NCBI GenBank assembly: GCA_013813765.1
Contig: JACCRC010000491.1
Span: 1-50,921, forward strand
Length of the DNA stretch: 50,921 nt
Origin: Deltaproteobacteria bacterium
GTDB taxonomy: Bacteria; Myxococcota_A; Polyangia; Haliangiales; Haliangiaceae
Direction of reading: 5' to 3'
A program made the position numbers and the translations under genes. Below the pieces are notes generated by a model. That model saw only the letters and a list, made by a program, of their open reading frames with translations. It made no database searches and was not told the DNA's origin. Numbering within the stretch: position 1 is the stretch's first letter; each line of letters opens with the position of its first letter. Shown here in pieces: positions 44,405 to 50,921 of the stretch.

Positions 44405-47400
44405 ATGTCCGCCAAAGAACCTGACCACGCCCACGACGACCACGATCACCACCACCACGGTCACGATGACCATGACGAGGTGATCCAGCCGATCGCTCCC
44501 ACGGAGCACGGCTACTGGCGCTCGCTCAAGGAGCTCGAGGGGAAGGCGAGCTATCAGCTCGATCCCGTCGCTGCTCGCAACGAGTTCGCGACCGCACCGG
44601 ACCGGACGATCGATCCGATGCACCGCCGAAGCTTCTTCCAGCTGATGGGCGCATCGATGGCGCTCGCCGGCGTCGGCGCCTGCCGCTACGAGAAGGAAGA
44701 GATCGTGCCGCTGGCGCGCCGTCCCGAGGACCAGGTCCCGGGTCAGACGCAGCAGTACTCGACGGCGTTCGACCTCGGCGGCGTCGGTCACGCGCTCGTG
44801 GCCACGACGTTTGAAGGTCGCCCGATCCACCTCGACGGTAACCCGGAGCACCCGTTCGCCTCGGGCGGCGCGGTTCCTGGCACGGTCCGTCACGCGGGCG
44901 TCACCACGTTCGCGCAGGCCTCCATCCTCCACTGCTACGATCCGGATCGCTCGCAGAACCCGATGAACGCGGGCAAGGGCGCGTCGATGGAGGCGTTCAA
45001 GAACGCGCTCCCCGAGATCCGCAAGAACCTCGCGGGCACGCGCGTCCTCGCCGAGGCCTCGTCCTCGCCGACGCTCGCGGCGCTCCGCGATCGCCTCGTG
45101 CAGATGAACCCGGGCCTGGTCTGGCACGAGTACGAGCCGATCAGCTGGGACAACGAGCGCGAGGGTACGCGCAAGGCGTTCGGTCAGCCGATGCGCGCGA
45201 TCGCGCGGCTCGACAAGTGCGAGACGATCGTCACGATCGATTGCGACCTGTTCGTCGAGCACCCGGCTGCGATGAAGTACAGCCGCGACTACGCGCGCAG
45301 CCGTCGCATGAACGGCTCGCTCGGCATCGGCAAGATGAACCGGCTGTGGTCGGTCGAGAGCACGTTCTCGAACACCGGCGCGATGGCGGATCACCGCCTC
45401 GGCCTGCGCTCGGAGCTCGGCCTTCCGCTCGCGATGGCGCTCGACGCCGCGCTCGGCGGCGGTGGTACGCCCCCCGCGGAGTTCCTCAAGGAGAAGAAGG
45501 TCGCCGAGTTCGTGAAGGTGCTCGCCGACGAGCTCCGCGCGAACCGCGGCAAGGCGGTCGTCGTCGCCGGTCGCCGGCAGTCGCCCGACGTCCACGCGGT
45601 CGTCGCGAAGATCAACGCGGCGATCGGCGCGCCCGGCGCGACGCTGGACTACTACTTCGCGCCCGACGCGAACCGCCGCCCGCATGTCGAGTCGATCAAG
45701 GAGCTGACGGCCGCGCTCGCCGGCGGCCGCGTGCAGCAGCTGATCATCCTCGGCGGCAACCCGGTCTATGACGCGCCGGCGGACCTCGACTTCGCCGCAG
45801 CGCTCGCGCAGGCGAAGACGTCGATCCACCTGCACGAGTACCAGAACGAGACCTCGCTCAAGTCGACCTGGCACGTGCCGAAGTCGCACTTCCTCGAGGC
45901 GTGGGGCGATGCCCGCACCTGGGACGGCACGATCACGATCGCGCAGCCGCTGATCGCCCCGCTCTACGGCGGGCTCTCGTCGATCGAGCTCGTCGGCATG
46001 CTGCTCGGCGAGGCGAAGGTCGGCGACGCACTGATCCAGGAAGCGCACGCCGCGCTCGGCGTCACCGCGTCCTGGCGCCAGAGCGTGCACGACGGCTTCG
46101 TCCCGAACACCGCACTGCCGGCGGCGACGAACCTCGCGGCGAACGCCGGCGCACCGCAGCTCTCGCAGAGCCAGCTCGGCTCGACGAAGCGCGCGCAGGG
46201 CGACGTCGAGGTCGTGTTCGCGGTCTCGCCGTTCTCGTACGACGGTCGCTTCGCGAACAACGCGTGGCTCCAGGAGACGCCGGACTTCCTCACGAAGGTC
46301 ACCTGGGACAACTACGCACTCGTCGGACCCGAGACGGCCGCCGCGCTGAAGCTCGAGAACGACACGATGATCCGCGTGAAGATCGAGGGTCGCTCGATCG
46401 AGGTGCCTTGCCACACCATCCCCGGTCAGGCGCGCTACTCGATTGGCCTTGTCCTCGGCGGCGGTCGCACGGCCGCGGGCCGCGTCGGCGGCACGGCTGA
46501 CCGCACGGTCGGCTTCGACACGAACAAGGTCCGCACGACCGCCGGCTTCGACATCGCGCTCAAGGCGACGGTCGAGCCCGTCGGCAGGAAGTTCGAGCTC
46601 GCGAGCGTGCAGGAGCACTGGGACATCCGGGCCGGCATCGTTCCGTCGGTCAATAGCGAGGGCCTGCAGCAGCGCCTGCCCGAGCTGATCCGCGAGGTCA
46701 CGGGCAAGACGCTCGCCGAGAACAAGCAGTACGTCGCCGAGAAGCCCGACACGTTCTTCACGGATCCGCGCCGCGCTTCCAACACCGACCTGCCGACCCG
46801 CCAGGGCGGTCAGTCGCTGTTCAAGGAGCACGACTACCTCGGTCACCGCTGGGGCATGACGATCGATCTCAACACCTGCACGGGCTGCAACTCGTGCATG
46901 GTGGCCTGCCAGTCGGAGAACAACGTTCCGGTGGTCGGCAAGCAGGAGGTCAAGAACAACCGCGAGATGCACTGGATCCGCATCGACCGCTACTTCAAGG
47001 GCGGTCCCGAGGAGCCGGAGGTCGTGCATCAGCCCATCGCCTGCCAGCATTGCGAGCTGGCGCCGTGCGAGCAGGTCTGCCCGGTCGGTGCCACTACGCA
47101 CTCCGACGAAGGCCTGAACGACATGGCCTACAACCGCTGCATCGGCACGCGGTACTGCGCGAACAACTGCCCGTACAAGGTCCGCAAGTTCAACTTCCTC
47201 GACTGGAACAAGGAGTGGCGCGACGCGCGGAATCGCGTTCGCCAGCTCCTGTTCAACCCGGACGTCACCGTGCGCATGCGCGGCGTGATGGAGAAGTGCA
47301 CGTTCTGCGTGCAGCGGATTCAGAACGGCAAGATCCGGGCGAAGGCGCAGGTCCGCAGCGGGATGCGTCCCGGCACCGTGCTCGGCGCGATTCCCGACGG

Positions 47401-47628
47401 TGAGATCCAGACGGCATGCCAGGACGCCTGCCCGACCGAGGCGATCACGTTCGGCGACCTGTCGGATACGACGAGCCGCGTCGCGAAGCTGTTCGACGAC
47501 AACCGGGCGTACTCGCTGCTGCCCGAGCTCTACACCAAGCCGCGCAACCGGTTCCTGTCCCGCGTGCGCAACCCGAACCCGGCGATGCCATCGGCCGCCA
47601 GCGCCGCTTCCAAGGAAGGGCATCACTG

Positions 47629-47629
<1 letters not shown>
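44405..47629 (+). CDS. actB: Alternative complex III subunit ActB, Fe-S protein fused to molybdopterin-oxidoreductase-like domain
   Basis: A 1074-residue protein. After a His-rich N terminus (H-D-D-H-D-H-H-H-H) comes a Tat-like signal M-H-R-R-S-F-F near residue 72, as usual for ActB. The middle 650 residues resemble molybdopterin oxidoreductases but lack visible cofactor ligands. The C-terminal ferredoxin-like domain has four Cys clusters: C-T-G-C-N-S-C (from Cys825), [20 protein letters not shown], and C-T-F-C with C-Q-D-A-C-P, fitting three 4Fe-4S and one 3Fe-4S centre. ActB is the large periplasmic electron-transfer subunit. Its stop overlaps the actC start by one base. Confidence 0.94.
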
Positions 47630-49029
<1,400 letters not shown>

Positions 49030-49037
49030 AGGACGTC

Positions 49038-50294
49038 ATGGCAAACACACACCACGACGAACATCACGACGATCACGAGCCGGTGGTTTACCCGGACGGG
49101 GCGCTCTACGGCGTTCTCGCCGAGTACGACACCCCCGGTGAGCTGATGGACGCGGCCCGCAAGGTCCGCGACGCCGGCTACACGGAGTTCGACTGCTATA
49201 GCCCGTTCCCCGTCCACGGGATGGACGAGGCGATGGGCATCAAGCGCACCATTCTCCCGCTGATCGTCTTCGGCGGCGGCGTGACCGGCCTGCTCGGCGG
49301 CATCTTCCTCCAGTGGTGGATGAACGCTTATGACTGGCCGTGGAACATCGCCGGCAAGCCGACCTGGTCGATCCCCGCGAACGTGCCGATCGCGTTCGAG
49401 GCGACGATTCTGTTCTCGGTCTTCGCAGCGTTCTTCGGGATGTGGATCCTGAACAAGCTGCCGCAGGTCTGGCACCCGTTCTTCCGCAGCGACCGGTTCG
49501 CGCGCGTCACCGATGACGCGTTCATCCTCGGCATCGAGGCCAAGGACCGCCGGTTCGATCACGCGGCGACGACGAAGCTGCTCACGGATGCCGGCGCGAT
49601 CGCCATCGAGGACGTCCACTACGAGGGCGACCCGGCGCGCAAGACGATGCCGAAGTGGATCATCGCGTTCATCGTCGGGAGCACGGCGTTCGCCCTGATC
49701 CCGTTCGCGATCGCGGCCAAGGCGCGCAACTCGCACTCGAACCAGCCGCACATCCACCTCTTCCCCGACATGGACTTCCAGCCCAAGTTCAAGTCTGACA
49801 CCGCGATAGATCTCTTTGCGGATGGCCGCGCGAACCGCGGCGAGATCACGGGCACGGTCGCGCGCGGTTCTCTCAACGCGGACGACACGTTCTACCGGGG
49901 CATCGAGAACGGCGCGTGGACCACGGGCTTCCCGAAGCAGCTCGAGATCAACGACGCGCTCGTGAAGCGCGGCCAGAATCGCTACAACATCTACTGCTCC
50001 TCGTGCCACGGCTTCGATGGCCGCGGCAGCGGCTCGGTCCCGCAGCGCGTGCAGGCTGCCGGCGGCGCGTGGCAGGCGCGGAACCTCGTCGAGACCGGAG
50101 GCGTGAGCGTCAGCATGCCGAACGGTCAGCTGTTCAACACGATCACGAACGGCTTCAACACGATGATGGGCTACGCCCAGCAGATTCCGCACGCCGACCG
50201 CTGGGCGATCGTCCTCTACGTGCGCGCGCTGCAGCGCTCGCAGAACGCGAACCTCGATGACGTTCCCCCGAACCAGCGTGGCTCGATCCGCTAG
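49038..50294 (+). CDS. Fused alternative complex III subunits ActD-ActE
   Basis: A 418-residue protein that joins two usually separate subunits. Residues 1-200 are ActD-like (DUF3341): a His-rich start, Y-G-V-L-A-E-Y-D-T-P-G-E-L, S-P-F-P-V-H-G-M-D, and two membrane segments. A third membrane segment at about 213-232 leads into a periplasmic ActE-like monoheme cytochrome c with C-S-S-C-H-G (Cys320, His324) and a likely distal Met in the M-M-G-Y segment. GAGGACGTC before the ATG supplies a ribosome binding site. Fused ActDE forms are known to me from the family but should be checked. Confidence 0.88.
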   Translation: MANTHHDEHHDDHEPVVYPDGALYGVLAEYDTPGELMDAARKVRDAGYTEFDCYSPFPVHGMDEAMGIKRTILPLIVFGGGVTGLLGGIFLQWWMNAYDWPWNIAGKPTWSIPANVPIAFEATILFSVFAAFFGMWILNKLPQVWHPFFRSDRFARVTDDAFILGIEAKDRRFDHAATTKLLTDAGAIAIEDVHYEGDPARKTMPKWIIAFIVGSTAFALIPFAIAAKARNSHSNQPHIHLFPDMDFQPKFKSDTAIDLFADGRANRGEITGTVARGSLNADDTFYRGIENGAWTTGFPKQLEINDALVKRGQNRYNIYCSSCHGFDGRGSGSVPQRVQAAGGAWQARNLVETGGVSVSMPNGQLFNTITNGFNTMMGYAQQIPHADRWAIVLYVRALQRSQNANLDDVPPNQRGSIR

Positions 50295-50306
50295 GCGGAA
50301 GGACTT

Positions 50307-50921
50307 ATGAGCACCCTACAAAAGACGCTCCACCCCGACGAGAAGATCAAGGCCGGCAAGCTCGGCAAGAAGCTTGTCGTCGCTGGTCTCGGAATCGCGG
50401 TCCTGTTCCTCGGCCTCTCGATCATCTTCACGCTCATCACCGGTACCGCGAACAGCGGCCACGCGAGCAAGTGGTCGCGGTTCCTGCACTCGTACGTGAT
50501 CGGCTGGAGCTACATCTTCTCGCTGTCGGTCGGCATGCTCTGGCTGATCATCCTGCACTTCCTGGTGCGTGGCCGCTGGGTCACCGCGGTCCGCCGGATC
50601 TGCGAGGCGATGGCGACCGCGATGCCGATCATCTTCATCGCGGGCCTCGGCTTCATCATCCCGCTGCTCGCGGGGTACGAAGACCTCTACTACTGGGCAC
50701 ATCCCCACGCGAAGACCGACCACCACCTCGCCTTCAAGCTCGGCTGGCTGTCATCCGAGTTCTTCGCCGCTCGCTTCGTGATCTACGGCATCGGCTTCAC
50801 CGCGCTGGCGGCGTACTTCGCGAAGAAGTCACGCCAGCAGGACGAGACCGGCGACCCGAAGATCTCGGAGACCCTGCGCATCGCGTCAGGCCCGGCGATG
50901 ATCCTGTTCGCGGTCCTCACC
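50307..50921 (+). CDS. actF: Alternative complex III subunit ActF (3' truncated)
   Basis: The first 205 residues of a polytopic membrane protein; the window ends in frame. It shows a hydrophilic N terminus, then membrane segments at about 25-45, 60-85, 98-118 and 150-170. Between them are the typical ActF features S-Y-I-F-S-L-S-V-G-M, R-G-R-W and W-A-H-P-H-A. ActF is a quinol-binding partner related to ActC. GGAAGGAC lies upstream of the ATG. The order actA-B-C-DE-F matches known complex III operons, so the missing remainder is probably followed by further respiratory genes outside the window. Confidence 0.9.
   Translation, partial: MSTLQKTLHPDEKIKAGKLGKKLVVAGLGIAVLFLGLSIIFTLITGTANSGHASKWSRFLHSYVIGWSYIFSLSVGMLWLIILHFLVRGRWVTAVRRICEAMATAMPIIFIAGLGFIIPLLAGYEDLYYWAHPHAKTDHHLAFKLGWLSSEFFAARFVIYGIGFTALAAYFAKKSRQQDETGDPKISETLRIASGPAMILFAVLT

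Overview
This 51 kb window comes from a high-GC Gram-negative chromosome. The gene content points to Myxococcota, probably the Haliangium/Kofleria side. The clues are a Hanks-type Ser/Thr kinase with HRD-I-S-P-S-N chemistry and a PEGA-like domain, a DYLWDRSG-type FecR protein beside an ECF sigma factor, a short lipoprotein starting C-G-R-L-G-F, a Gly-rich lipoprotein, and an alternative complex III operon. The lineage is inferred from family resemblance only. I see no rRNA, tRNA, CRISPR array, insertion sequence or prophage; this is ordinary, densely packed chromosome.

Layout. 1-634: end of a molybdenum-hydroxylase FAD subunit. 659-4056: three unassigned or loosely assigned proteins (a membrane protein with a Gly/Ser tail, a double TerB-like protein, a coiled-coil membrane protein with a Cys cluster). 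4060-7256 (minus): a PfkB sugar kinase overlapping a large polytopic membrane protein. 7290-13058: a nicotinamide salvage cluster, pncB-prs-nadE-nrtR-pncA, with a perfect palindrome AGTGTA-N5-TACACT in the 33 bp between pfkB and pncB. That palindrome is the likely operator of the NrtR repressor encoded in the same cluster. 13160-14720: ECF sigma factor and FecR-domain membrane partner. 14822-15732: three small stress or envelope proteins. 15845-28433: two complete TamA-TamB pairs in tandem, both TamA proteins carrying a lipobox. 28439-30204: two small unknown genes, divergent from pheA (chorismate mutase/prephenate dehydratase). 30228-35177: a TonB-dependent receptor followed by a Ser/Thr kinase whose periplasmic end is a PEGA-like domain, a Pro-rich spacer and a TonB C-terminal domain. 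35193-43505: quinone oxidoreductase, Gly-rich lipoprotein, YpfJ-type metalloprotease, hydrolase lipoprotein, L,D-transpeptidase, a nucleotidyltransferase with a small partner, a lipase and a repeat-containing lipoprotein. 43754-50921: alternative complex III, actA-actB-actC-actDE-actF, with actD and actE fused and actF cut by the window end.

How the genes work together. PncA converts nicotinamide to nicotinate, PncB joins it to PRPP made by Prs, and NadE amidates the final dinucleotide; NadD, the step between, is not here. NrtR would sense an NAD-related metabolite and act at the palindrome. The TamA/TamB pairs, TonB receptor, kinase-TonB fusion, L,D-transpeptidase and many lipoproteins make this largely an envelope neighbourhood. 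The act operon encodes a quinol-oxidising respiratory complex.

The best leads are (i) the kinase-PEGA-TonB fusion beside a TonB-dependent receptor, (ii) the duplicated TamA-TamB module with predicted lipid-anchored TamA, and (iii) a recurring -10-like hexamer placed 6-7 nt before start codons that lack a ribosome binding site, which suggests widespread leaderless mRNAs. All assignments come from reading motifs by eye; no database search was run.
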